A stretch of 64,000 nt of DNA, taken from assembly GCF_954871325.1 (NCBI RefSeq), contig NC_088779.1:10790846-10854845 (forward strand), given 5' to 3'. This document shows, in pieces, positions 12,546 to 24,837 of this stretch. The notes beneath the pieces are model-generated. The model was not told where the DNA came from. It made no database searches and was given only the letters and a program-made list of their open reading frames with translations. This DNA is from Gordionus sp. m RMFG-2023. Taxonomy: Eukaryota; Nematomorpha; Gordioida; Chordodea; Parachordodidae. Numbering within the stretch: the first letter of the stretch is position 1; each line of letters begins with the position of its first letter. Both the position numbers and the translations under genes were made by a program.

Positions 12546-13072
12546 CAGGAATTCGAACCAAACCCGAACCCGGAAAAGAAACCCAGGTTTTTGGAAAAAA
12601 ATCTGAACCCGAACCGAACCTGAACCTATTGGAGTGTTAATAAATTTTAAACAATTAAATTCATTTACGCCATTTATTTTTATTTTTAACTTATTCTCAA
12701 AGATTATTATTTAGAGGAAAATGAAAGTGAACGTCAAAGTAAAAATTATTATTTGTTAATTTAAAGAAATACGTCTAAATAAAATTTTTAAAATTGATAC
12801 ATGACATGACTTATGCTTTGTATTTTTAACTATATTTTGCCTATAAATAAAATAAAAAATTTATTTTTTATACCAAATTTATGTCTAGTATTTGAATTAT
12901 AATTTAAATGTAGAATTTTTTTTTATCAATTCAAAAATTCTTAAACCCGAGCTGAACCCGAAACCACCCGGGTTCAAAAATATTTCCCTGAACCGAACCC
13001 AAACCTAATCCACCTATTTTTTTAAACCTTAAACCGAACCCGTGCAAAAATTTTTCCGGGTTCGCATCCCTG
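12546..13072. mobile_element. MITE, GAACCC-rich family, with 8-bp TSD
   Basis: A 527-bp element with inverted ends (CAGGAATTCGAACC at the left; the complement of CAGGGATGCGAACC at the right) and an exact 8-bp duplication CAAAAAAG at 12538-12545 and 13073-13080. The CAG start and 8-bp duplication place it with the hAT superfamily. Both subterminal zones repeat GAACCC / AACCCGAACC motifs, while the middle is AT-rich and non-coding. A related, longer element is at 50650-51859. Confidence 0.9.
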
Positions 13073-13080
13073 CAAAAAAG

Positions 13081-15150
13081 CAAACAGTAACTTTTTTAAA
13101 AAAAATGTTTGTATACTTTAAGAAAGTGAACAAGTTTCCTGACAAAAGAAAAGGTGTAAGATACCAGTGTTATGGTGAATCCTATAAAGGTCATATATTA
13201 ATAAAATCATTAATAATTTGTCGATTAATAAGAGGTGTCCCATTTTGTTCCTTTTACTTATAATAGGATTAAATCTTATAAAGCAAATATTTTACTGTTT
13301 AATTTTATTTTTTCTAAAAGATATTTTCGCTAAACATGTACACCGGCAAGGTAAAATATTGATCCTTTACAAAGGGAAAATAGAAATAAAACAACGTTGC
13401 GACATAGCGATAATACTCAACGACCAATGATGTGCCGTGGTTTTAATTTGCTGGTTCTTATTGATTAGAAAAACAGATTGATGAATTAGTAGGTGCTAAT
13501 AATGTCATACATAAGTATGAAATCAACTATTTATTAACGTAAATATGATGATGCTCCCATAACTTGGATAACATTATACTTAAGACATGATATCATAGTT
13601 TTTATTTGGTTCATAAGTTACTTTTTTGGAGCTGGCGAAATGGATTACCATATTAGTTAGAATTCTATATTCTCCATAATAAAAAATAGAAAAAATAATT
13701 ATTTTTTAAATTAATAAAAGATGTATGCATTATATGTAAACAGGATTATAAAAATTTTCATAATTTAGATGATTGGTGTCAATGTCAAAAAAGATTATTA
13801 TTTTATTTGTTATAATTGTATATAGAATATTATATAAATAAAGCATCATATATTAAAATCTAAAAAATTTTTTTTTAATCTCATAAGAAGCCTAATAAAC
13901 CACTTGATTCGACTAGCCTCATCGATGATCGACTAACCACAAAATGACTTTTTCTAAAACTTTTTTAGAGAAAAAATTATTAAATATTTAAAAAATATAA
14001 AAGTATATATTTATAGGTAGAGATTGGTATTTTGTAAAATCTTATACGATCATTATTTTCGGAGCTATGATGATTTTGAAAAAAATTGCGCCGACTAGCC
14101 CTGGTCTCTCCCCTATACACAAAGATTTGATCCACAGTAGAAAATCCCTGGTCTAATTATATCTTTATCAACTTAACATAATTTTATCCAATCCCCAACC
14201 CTTCCAAATACTTTTTAATTTATAATGCCACTTTTAAACAAGTTAATTATTCAAAGCCATTTCCTAGACAAGTTTTCAGGAAAATTTTTTTATTCCCAAA
14301 CATATTATAAAAATTCGTCGCAAATCTTTTGCCTAATAAAATATTTTTGTAAAAACTTGCTAAGGATAAGTGGCATCTCAGACGCCATTTAATCGTTAAC
14401 AATTAAATGGTGGCAAATCTATGTTATGCAAAAAAATAATTTGACAAGTTTCCTTTATTTAGAAAATTTAAAAAAAATTGGCGGAAACCTGCCTAGGAAA
14501 CCATTTTCAAAAAAAAACAAATACTTTCTGAAGTCTGTCTGAATCATAAAACTTCGAATCAAAAAGAACAAAAATATTGAGAAAGAACAACTTAAATACA
14601 TTTTACTAAAACGTCTCATAATTATGAATTACTAGATTTTCATCATTTAACACCTATTATTAGAAAAATTTAACACCTCCCCCCCTCCCATCTTTAAATA
14701 AAATCCTATATTTTTTTTAAAACGATTCTAAATCTAGATTCATTTTTTTGATAAATCGGCCCATGCCCTACTAGGTATTTTATAACCCAATTAATTAATA
14801 AGATAAAAACTATATTGAAAAACAGAGGTTTCGATTGTGCTTGTTCCTTTGAAAGATAATACAAATAGTAAGGTTTCTTTTCGAATGTAATGCTTTAATT
14901 ATAAACTCCAATTTGAAAATTATTGATATTTATAGAATTTATATAAATAATTTATAATTGACTATGTATGTAGTATATATTGATTTAATATTCCGAAAAC
15001 AACGTGAAATTTAGTTTATTCACGGGTTTAAATGACATTTATATTTTGATCTTTTTGATTGAAAATATGCTCTTTTTAAAAATCTTCTTCTCATATTAAA
15101 TAAATTATTTTTTAGCAGATTTATAAGTTAATTTTATTCCTTTTCATATT
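13081..15150. other. intergenic, no gene seen
   Basis: About 2 kb upstream of the second GPCR. Short open frames at 13042-13430 run through low-complexity sequence and out of the neighbouring MITE, so I do not accept them. No repeats or element ends were recognised. Confidence 0.5.
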
Positions 15151-16161
15151 ATGGTTCTAAGTGAAATAATATTTTACTTAAAATTAAGTGGGATGCTCTT
15201 GCTGTGGGTATGCATAATTGGTGGAAATATAGCGGTAATTTGCTCCTACGTATATTGGAAAGATGTTCATTCTAAGACTAGATTCAAAATCATTATCTCA
15301 TTGGCAATCGCTGATATTTTATATGCCTTGTTCGTTGTATCATTCGATCTCATTTATACTCTGTGGAACGAATGGTATTTTTCTCGTCCATATTGCGTGA
15401 TATGGCGAATTTTAGACGTAGCTTTATCGACTACGAGTTATATTCATTTATCTTTACTTTCGCTGGACCAATTCCTAAATTTGTACAAACCTTTGTCCAT
15501 TATATCAAATAAATCGAAAAGAATGAGAATTTATAATATTTGCATATGTCTCATATGGTTCTATTCATTCACCTACAGTTCGACGTCTATGCTAGTAAAT
15601 ACGGATTATTTTAGATGGTCAATGTCAGCAGATTATATAGTGTTGGACCATTCGTCGAGTATTAATCTTACGGAAAATATTTATGGCAATGAGAGCATCA
15701 TCATTAGAAAATTCTGCCCATTTGTCATAACCGAGGGGCATATCATTCTATTTACTACTTCCTTTTTTATATTCATGTTTATTAATATCATACTTTGCGC
15801 GGCTATAGTCGTCGTACTGGTTAAAAATAATACAACCATTTTTAACAAGTCCTCCTTAACGCCTGCAATGCAACATTTGAAAATGCGTAAGACTATAGGC
15901 GCTATCAAATTTGTGATAGCAATGGTAATATTCTTTTTGCTGTGCTGGTTACCATTTTTTATTCTACTTTCACTGCAACCATATTTGAAAAGAAATGCTT
16001 ATAAACAACCAGTGTGGTTGTTTAATTTATTATTATGGATAGCTTATATTAATAGCGCTATCAATCCTGTTTTATACTTCTTCATGCATTACGAAGTTAG
16101 AACTAGACTAAAGTTAGCAATCACTCGAAAGAAATGTTTAGCCTTTTTAGAAATATCATAA
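15151..16161 (+). CDS. class A GPCR, biogenic-amine-receptor-like, DQF variant
   Basis: A single-exon gene for a 336-residue seven-transmembrane receptor, paralogous to the one at 5313. Landmarks are G25-N26 in TM1, LAIAD (D55) in TM2, C82 and D89 in TM3, W136 in TM4, CWLPFF (C265-F270) in TM6, W296/Y299 and NPVLY (N305-Y309) in TM7. D89 occupies the amine-binding position. The DRY motif reads D106-Q107-F108, and the usual TM5 proline is replaced (M209 region), so two class A switches are altered. ECL2 carries potential N-glycosylation sites (NLT, NES). The cytoplasmic tail is only about 20 residues. The open frame is intact, which argues for selection. It is a plausible orphan or amine receptor with atypical G-protein coupling; the ligand is unknown. 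Confidence 0.9.
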   Translation: MVLSEIIFYLKLSGMLLLWVCIIGGNIAVICSYVYWKDVHSKTRFKIIISLAIADILYALFVVSFDLIYTLWNEWYFSRPYCVIWRILDVALSTTSYIHLSLLSLDQFLNLYKPLSIISNKSKRMRIYNICICLIWFYSFTYSSTSMLVNTDYFRWSMSADYIVLDHSSSINLTENIYGNESIIIRKFCPFVITEGHIILFTTSFFIFMFINIILCAAIVVVLVKNNTTIFNKSSLTPAMQHLKMRKTIGAIKFVIAMVIFFLLCWLPFFILLSLQPYLKRNAYKQPVWLFNLLLWIAYINSAINPVLYFFMHYEVRTRLKLAITRKKCLAFLEIS

Positions 16162-18170
16162 TACCTTATTATATATTCTACTATATTTAAATTACTTTTA
16201 TCTCATTAATCAAACGAATTATAATAATTCCTTGTTTATTTTTTTCCGGTATTATAGAAAATAGAGCTTCACTCTGGAATTATTTATTCATAAGACGAAA
16301 TAATGCCCTAGGTGATGGCAAATATTAATTTTATTGATTTATTAAATTAAACATATTATATTATATAATTTTAGATTATCTAGGTATATTAATTTTTTAG
16401 AATTTTGTGATATTAATAATGTCAAATGCCAATTTAGATAAAATTTAGCCTTATTCAGGTACTCCATTTAGTTATTATAATTTATGCAAATTAATTTCAT
16501 ACTTCTAAAATGATCATTATTAGTATTTATAAAATTTATATAATATCTTTTTAAAAAGAATCTATACCAATACTTTAAATGAAATATTTTAATTTCAGGT
16601 TCCTGCAGCTATTATAAACTGTTCGTGTCGTTAATTAAATTTTAATTTTTTTTATATAATAAAATATTTTTTAGCAATCGAATCTCATGAATTTTTTTTT
16701 AAAAAAAAACAACATTAACATGTATGTATCAGGAAATGCATCGCTAGTTTGTTTCAAATATTTCTCTTTTCCGCTGCTCTCCTCTCATGCCAATTACGAT
16801 CCATTATAAATTATCGAAAAGAAGAATAATCTAACATTTCCTCATATATCTGTCAGATATCATATTCATGCTATTAGTTATATCAACTCATTGTTCGGAG
16901 GCTTAATATTTCTTCAAGTCAAAGGAGTCCTAATAAAATTAAACTAAAAATAACAATAACTATGAAGTAGTCCGTTTTAATTTCAAATTATTCAAATTTC
17001 CTGGCCATTGCCATAAATGATGTACCATATAGTTACTATTTTTTTTTTTAAATGCCCTTATTTATTAATTTATTTTTTAATCCCTTTTTATGCACAATTA
17101 TATTATAGTATTTTAACGTTATAATTTTTAATATATATTTGAAACAAATAAATATGTTTTGATGGTAAAAAAAAATATTCAGCCCTCGTAAGGGCTTAGT
17201 TTTGTTAAACGGCCCTATTTAGATCGATTTTTAAAAACGGCCCGATTAAGATTTTAGCCAAAATATAATTAGGTAAGCCTGGTGATTTTCCAAAGACCCT
17301 AAAACCCAATCATTTATGCCCAAGCAACTACAGAAAACCATAGGGTATTAGTAATTTTTGGTCTTTTGGTCTTTTGGTCTTTCAGTTGCTTGGGATTACA
17401 CATGCATTGGGCACGATCCAACATGCTTCAACAATTAGTTCGGCAGAAATTTTAAAAATAAATATCATGGCTAATGGTTCCATATAGCAATGCAAGTAAG
17501 TCGGTCCCCTAATTGTTTTTTTAAATTTTTATATTATATGCGCTCTATTTTTATAATCGTTGATTGTTTCTATGATCTTTTAATAATAATATTTAAGAAT
17601 AATATAGTTAAACCAACTCCTTTTAGGTGGTTTTTAAAAACGGCTAAATCAAAATTTTAGCCAAAGAAATATTGAAGCTTTAAGATACCGTCAAAAGATG
17701 ACAGATATTTTTTATAATAATGTGTTTATTTGAGTTGGGGAACATCTGATACTGAAAATATTTTCATGGAGACTGTTGACTAGATAAAAAATACCTTTTA
17801 CATAATATACGATATTCTCGTTGATAAACATATCGCATAATCTATGTCAGTAATCTTAATAGCATATTCATCTTCTGGTAGTTAATATGGTAGTAGAAGA
17901 AAAAAAAATGTGGATGCATTAATCTGTCAATTTGATTTCTCAAATTGGGCTTATTTTTATTTTTATGATATAAAATTTTTGTTTAAAGAATAAATAATAT
18001 TTAAAATCGTAAAAATATAAATTTCTATGGTCGGGAGGGGGGGGGGGAATCTTACAAGATAATATAAATAATTTAAAATTAAAAACAGCATATTTCAAAA
18101 AATTGAGACCAATATGACGCTTATTGCCTTCCTAATTCAACCTATATTTTTACGAGCATTTTTAGATTTG
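16162..18170. other. intergenic, no gene seen
   Basis: AT-rich sequence after the second GPCR. Fragments resembling the TAGTGTTGTTAAA MITE (GTTAAACGGCC and TTTTAAAAACGGC at about 17195-17260 and 17625-17660) occur without a clear pair of ends. A short TTTTGGTC tandem lies near 17360, and a long G run near 18035. Confidence 0.5.
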
Positions 18171-18779
18171 AGGACAATCAAATAATTGGGGTTAATTAAA
18201 ATATCTAATTTATTATAACGAATTCTGTAGGGGCATTGCATATTAATCCATATCTATATTAAAATGACAACTTTTTTAAAAAATATTAGATATAATTCAA
18301 TTTTAAATTGTAATCCTCATTACGAATATGTTTGATGAAGCGTGCATATTAACAATTATTTGTAGTTATTTTGTCTAAATTCAAATATAAAAAAATAATA
18401 ATTGCATTGCTATCATTATTAGAAAAATATTTCATTAAGCCAATTATCAAAATGTTTTTAAAAATTTTAATCCTAAAGGTATGAAAAATATTCAATTAGA
18501 TAAGAACATTAACAAAATATAGTTTATACTCAATTTTAATCTCGAGTGAATGGCAAATTTAAAAAATTAAATATAATTTAAATGTCATAATTGTATTATG
18601 GGGTTTCGGATTTTTTTTAAGAAATAAATATGAGTTTTGCTGAAAGAGAAAAATATTCGAATGGGCGGAGATATTAAAATCGAAAGAATGATTTTTGTTT
18701 CCTTCCTTTATAAAAAAAAATTAAAATATATTATATCGATATTTTAATTTTATTTATAAACCTGTTAATAGACTTATTT

Positions 18780-21291
18780 TGAGTCCTGAAATAATGACAG
18801 AGAGGGTGACAAATGTGCTGTAGTGCAGAGAAGAAAGCCTATATATTTTCGGTATTGGTCTTGAAGATTATTTAATATTTTTTTAGAAATATTTAAAATA
18901 TAATTATTTATACAACATATTATAATGCGGTGTAAGAAATAAATTTTTAGAATTAAGAAATAAACTGCTACTATTGAAATTGGGACACTCTTCTACAAGC
19001 AACTTTAATTTTGGGGAGTTTTACTTGGAATCGCTCCAATTCCAAATATTCCCAAAAAAGATCCTTAAATATTTTATTAAAGTTGGAATAAAAATTAGTT
19101 TACCCAAGAGTTGACGCACGGAAAAAGCATACCTAATGTAAAAAATCCTAGCAAAGCAACCCCAATATGTTTAGAGCTGCCTTTTTTATTCAGATATATG
19201 AATTTGATTTACATATGTATCATATTGGGATATGGAAACCATGGTAATTTTATATATTTTATTAAGAGCAATTTTAAATTTGGAAAGTTTGATTTTACCA
19301 GAAATGTATTTCAGCATGAGTAACTGCCCTGTAAATTTAAGACAATTTTTGCAATATTTTTCAATTTATTTGAAAAATATGTATACAAATGAGAAGATAA
19401 ATTAAGTGTAGGCAAAATTACTTGAAATTCACAGTGTTGGTACTCTATAAGTTCTGGAATACACTTCTGGTCAAATCAGATGTTTAAAAATTAAAAATCA
19501 TTCTTAGTAATTGATTTAAAATTGAGAGGTTCCAAATCCTTGTAGATTCCATCTCCTAATACGACATATATATCTAATAAAATTTCAAGTATATTATTAG
19601 AAAGAATACCTGTAGTACTCTACTTAAATACGAAGATAAAAATGCCATGGCTATAACTATCAGTCCTTAAACAACTACCAATATCTAAGAAACGACACCT
19701 CATTTAGTAGCGATATTAAGCAAAATAAAAAATTAAACACCATCTAGTAATGAAACTGCTGCTAGCGTTAATACCAGGATGACATGGAACCATTATGAAT
19801 ATATTATAATAATGAAAATATTTGTCATAAAGATCATTAGAAAAATCTAAGGAAAAAAACTTCAGCATTTAATCGGAAATATAATCAAGAACTTTACTCA
19901 TATATAGTTTTTCTTTTAAAAAAGTCCCTCCTATTTAGATCGACATTAATTCTCGTCTAGTGGGATAGGGGAAGTTTATTATATAAATTATTCTATCTCA
20001 TATCACCACAGAACAATACCGAAATAAATATACCAGAGAGACCTGATTGATCATTTCCAAGACTAATAAAGGTAACATCTATCAGAGTCTGCTTGAGAGC
20101 ATATTCACTAGATGCAAACACCTCCCTCTAACAACCTATCTATATACCCTTTAAAAAAATTTGCCATCTGTGGCGGCGATATTCCTTCATTATTAATTAT
20201 ACCTTTAATTATTATATTAGTCCCTTTATAAATTCTAAAAAGAATAATTTAAATTATTAATGCTATACTAACAACTATCAAAATTTTGTGAATAGTTCAA
20301 TTAAAAAACTCACATTTACAATAAATGCATTATTATTGTGTATTGTTTGGCATGAATATGAGTTTAATGATAGAGTCTCTAACCCATTTACATTTAAAAG
20401 GATAGCATATTCAGAAATAAGTTTTATTTAGAAAATAATGTCTATAATTGTGTGAAATATATAGATTTGATCGATGTTTAGCAATATCATAGTATTATAA
20501 TAGTCTATAATAAAAATATTACAGCAATATATTTTGCCCATAAATATATAATAGGTAACCACCAATAAATTTATACCCCTAGTCTACCCCCTTTAAATGC
20601 TTACCCCTTTCAAAAAATGGATGCAAACTGTTCCTACCTCCACCGCTCATAAAACAACTGATACTAAAGAAAAATGAGATTATATTTATGATATCATTCT
20701 ATTAATTTGAGCACTCCTAAGTATTTTATATTTAAGAAAAACGTAAAATGATATAAGCTAGTAAGCCAGTTAGAAACCTTCATAAAATGGATCGGCTCTC
20801 GGCGCAGGCCTCATTATTATATTTTCTACCGGGCCTAAATTTTTGGAAAATAAATTTAATGGGCTTGAATCTAAAAATTTTTTTTATTAATTAAGTTTAT
20901 TTTAAGGATATTTATTAGGAGAATAAAAAAATTATCATAATTTCATTAATATTATTTTTCCGTAGTAAACTCACCTTGTTTCAAAATCGTCCTCTTCTTT
21001 GTCCAAACAGTTGCTAGCTTAAAAAAATACAATTTTATTAATAATAAATTTCAGTATTGCAAATTGGTCAAAATACACAGTTTGGTCCTTAGTGTGGATA
21101 TAACTGGTACAAAAGAATCTATGAGTGACGCTCAAAATAGGACCATCTTTTTAATGCCCATCATAATCCTTGTGTCTATGAAGGCATATGCCGAGCCAAT
21201 TAGGGATAAAAATAAAAAGCGAGTAAGATGTAATCCAAAGTGGAAACGTTTGACGCTAGATGCGGTTGCAACCAAATCCAATATTTAAAAA
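18780..21291 (-). pseudogene. decayed duplicate of the SLC5-type transporter
   Basis: Patches alignable by eye to the intact gene at 37019-41361 occur in matching order on the same strand. They are exon 12 (about 18776-18885), exon 11 (about 18890-19080, with an internal deletion), exon 10 (19098-19190), exon 9 (19600-19800), exon 8 (19995-20085) and exon 1 (about 21070-21288). Exons 2 to 7 are deleted or unrecognisable: only about 1 kb separates the exon 8 and exon 1 relics, compared with about 2.8 kb in the intact copy. Exonic patches carry frameshifts and stops, so no product is expected. Its upstream flank was later hit by a gypsy element. Confidence 0.87.
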
Positions 21292-21464
21292 AAATATTTC
21301 TAATAAAATGGTAAGATAAATTATCAATGATCTGAATAAAGAAAATAAAATGTTATATATTTTAAAAAAAACGAGCAACATATTGTAAAATCAAATAATT
21401 TAATTGAAGATAAAAGATAAAATATAACTATAAATTGAAAAACTAAGATTTTATTGATTACTAA

Positions 21465-21902
21465 TGTACCAATAGGGGATTGATATATATTGCTGAGGCT
21501 AGTGGGAGAGACTGAACATAATGCAATATATATAATTTATTGAATTTGGTAATCTTACTGATGTTACCCTCAGTATAATCACTAGTCTGAGATCGTAACT
21601 AGATTAATTCATATCCTTTTTCTGTTTTTATCTTCAAGAATGATTTTCTTTTATTTCAAATCTTTTTATTTTATTCCACTTATATTCCAAAAATCCAAAT
21701 TTCGTAAAAATTCATAACAAAAATAAGTAATGAAAAATTATATGTTTCTTTTTCAACTATAATCAAAAATATTCATATTCATAGACATTTTAAAATAATT
21801 GTATTTATTTGCATACAACAAAATCAATGAAAGTTCATCTATATAAATTTGAATACCACCCAATTAAGAAGGGCTCATCTAAATATATATTTGCATACAA
21901 CA
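21465..21902 (-). repeat. gypsy LTR (3' LTR in element orientation)
   Basis: A 438-bp direct repeat of 30242-30684. The plus-strand ends are TGTACCAATA and GCATACAACA. It lies next to the polypurine tract, so it is the 3' LTR of the minus-strand element. Confidence 0.93.
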
Positions 21903-21917
21903 CCTCCACCCTTTAAG
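21903..21917 (-). other. polypurine tract of the gypsy element
   Basis: On the minus strand the sequence CTTAAAGGGTGGAGG directly precedes the LTR, which is the position and composition expected for second-strand priming. Confidence 0.75.
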
Positions 21918-22041
21918 ATTAGCTTTCCAAGGCTTCATTCGTTAGTGCCCCACCTTCTTGCACTTCCTACTCTGAACCGTTCATTGAGGACGTTGTTGTC
22001 GTCGGACAAAACCTTAATTTATGCATTCCCCCGCATGCCCA

Positions 22042-22860
22042 TCATGCTAATCGATTCTTCCGAACCCAATATGGCTCCACTCGTCGTTCTATCCTTTGTC
22101 TTCTGGGTGTTTCCTGCAGTAACTCTCCGTATCTTTGTTGCGCTTCTACTCTTGCTGCTTCGATCCATCTGTTTGATTCGGCCGATCCATTTGCTTCCCT
22201 GATTTCCATCTTGATAATCTTGTTTCCTACTCTGACATATGATGCCATCTATAATATTACTATAAAAATATATATCTTTCCTAATCTTCTAATAATCTAC
22301 TATTCACTTGATAATTTCTTCACCGTTTAAACCCTCATAATTAGGTCTATCATTAAATTTATTTCCTCGAGAATGATTATTCTTCTCATTGATCTCTTGA
22401 AATTATGATTCTACTAATTATGTCTATCATCAATTTTCTTTCATCTAACAATATGATTCTCAAATTAGGTCTATCATCAATTTATCTTCTTTTAATTGTA
22501 TCCCCTGATAAATTATGATTCTCATCATTTTGTCTATCATCAATATGATTCTCATAATTATGTCTATCCTCAATTTATCTCTTTAACAATTGATTCTCAT
22601 AATTAAGTATATCATCAATATGATTCTCGTAATACTGTCTATCATCAATTTATTTCTTTTAATTGTATCCCCTGGTAAATTATGATTCTCATCATTTTGT
22701 CTATCATCAATATGATTCTCATAATTATGTCAATCCTCAATTTATCTCTTTAACAATTGATTCTCATAATTAAGTATATCATCAATATGATTCTCATAAT
22801 TAAGTATATCATCAATATGATTCTCATAATAATGTCTATCATCAATTTATTTCTTTTAAT
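22042..22860 (-). repeat. 3' region of the gypsy element with tandem repeats and a short ORF-like stretch
   Basis: Between the integrase region and the 3' LTR lie imperfect tandem repeats (about 22290-22860). They have a core of about 30 bp (ATGATTCTCATAATTA...) arranged in a longer unit of about 170-190 bp. Read on the minus strand they give repeats like YENHIDDI. Downstream, 22248-22042 is a GC-richer open stretch beginning MASYVRVGNKIIKMEIREAN that I do not recognise. Position alone would suit an accessory or third ORF. Confidence 0.6.
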
Positions 22861-23341
22861 TGTCTCCCATATCTTTTACTTGCCCTAGGCTTCTCAGTCT
22901 TACTTGTTTTAGGTGTCTAGTAAAAGTGCCTTCTTGCCCTTCAATCTCTACTTCTACTTTTTTTTACCTATATTCTTACTTATCATACCCTTTCCCCATA
23001 TTCTTACTTATCATACCCTTTTCCCATTTAACTGGACCCTCTAAGAGTAGAATCCATATTAGACTTCCAACTTTAAATTTATCATCATATGTATCCTCCT
23101 TTTGCTTTATTCTTTCTTTCAAAAAATTTAATTCCGTTCTTGTTTTTCTACCTAAAAACATTTATGATGGTGAATTTCCTTTGCTTGTTTTAGTATTGTT
23201 ATATGCTAATAATAAAAACCACCATTTTCCCTCTCCATATTTTTCTTTTTTCCAGCTTTTAACAATAGCTACCATTCTTTCGGCTTGACCATTACCTCTC
23301 GGGTAATGTGGTGGCGATACTAAATGTTTAATAATGTAGAA

Positions 23342-23813
23342 GTTAAGTAGAATTTATTTGGGAACTTAGAACCATTGTCAAATAAAGAAAAGTTAATTAG
23401 ACTGAATGTGTCCATAGAACATTGTTTCGGCCAACAAATGTAGTGGTTGAGATAATTTAGAGAATAAAAACTTAGTATAAATAAATTAACTACTAATACT
23501 TTATTAATTAATATAAATACTAATTACATAATCATAAATAAAATAAGAAATTAAAATAATATAAAAAAATTAAAAATTAAAGATTAAAAAAATTAAGTTC
23601 GTAAAATCATAATTTAATCATCATTTTTCGCATCATAATTTCTCCTTATATATCCTTTTTCTTTAATCAACATTTGCATAGTCTCAATTTGTACCGAGAT
23701 TTAATTCTTGTAGATTTGAATATCTTTGGGCTTCGTAATTTTGTTTAAAAGTAATCTGCCTGTCTGGCGTTTTTCTTAATCTAGTAAATTTGCATGTTAC
23801 CACAATTACAACA
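23342..23813 (-). repeat. LTR of the nested short element (3' in element orientation)
   Basis: Direct repeat partner of 24838-25316, about 99% alike by eye apart from short A/T indels. It abuts interrupted integrase sequence on its left. Confidence 0.9.
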
Positions 23814-24837
23814 CCTTTCCACTTAGATTAGTCCCATCATTCTGCGAATGATCTCCTTTCTTCCGATTTTGACTTTACTGATCTTGTTTCTCCACCAAAT
23901 CTATTCGTCGTAATCTTTAATGTCTTCTAGTTTCTAACGACGGCGGTCTATTGTCTAATATTCTTCACTTCTAAGGACTGTTTGTATCCGATTACACTCT
24001 GAAATTCTTGATTCCTTCTGTTTCTTGTCAACCCCTTGTAAACGATTATCTCTTGATCTTTATAGGCCATTGACGAATCTGTTGTCATGATTCCCGATAC
24101 ATTCTTCTAGCTTTTTAAATTATATTTCGTTTTAATCCCAAATTATCCTAGTCTTTGCTTGTTTCTAACGGTTTCTAGTAACTAATGACGGTAAACGACT
24201 GCCGATATTTGTCTGCGAGTAACGATGATTTCCCCGACTTCTTGTTTCTAAAATCATCGATTTTCTATCCTATACTAAAGTTTTGATAAGCAACTGGCGT
24301 TAATTTGTCAACGATTAACGATAGCATCCTGGTCTTGACCACTTGTTCTACCTAGTCTCTTGTCAAGATATCCACGTTGTCTTAAGATCTCTTATACGTT
24401 AATGATTTCTTGTATCTTTTGATCCAAAATAAAAAATCCGATCTCTAATTGAGCTCGATTCATAAATTTTCTAATGACGAAAAGCCGTTTCTCTTTGTGA
24501 AGATTTTGGTTAATCAACAACCTGATATTTTGCTAAATATTATCAACTTAAATAACAGTTAACCGTATATCTTTAATAACAATTTATAACAAATTTCTTT
24601 TAGCTAGATCGATCGCTTGTACGTATAACGATCTCTTGTGACGAATTCCTTTTAATTTCTATTCTTTTTCGAATTACGACCATTGATATTGACACCATGT
24701 TTCATTGACCTCATTCTTTGTCTTTGTGTCGATAGTCATTTCATACATCCCCTTCCCCCTTTATTTAGAATCTCTTTTCAGAGTTAATTACTAAATTATT
24801 GTAATGGCCCGGTCTCCTCCGCTCTTCAACACCAATG

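Noticed and set aside
15681-15908. Minus-strand frame opposite the second GPCR
   Set aside because: Antisense shadow of the receptor gene.
17195-17700. Fifth copy of the TAGTGTTGTTAAA MITE
   Set aside because: Only scattered matches (GTTAAACGGCC, TTTTTAAAAACGGC). I could not define a pair of ends or a target duplication.
22860-23288. 142-codon plus-strand frame
   Set aside because: Antisense to the integrase C-terminal region of the minus-strand gypsy element.
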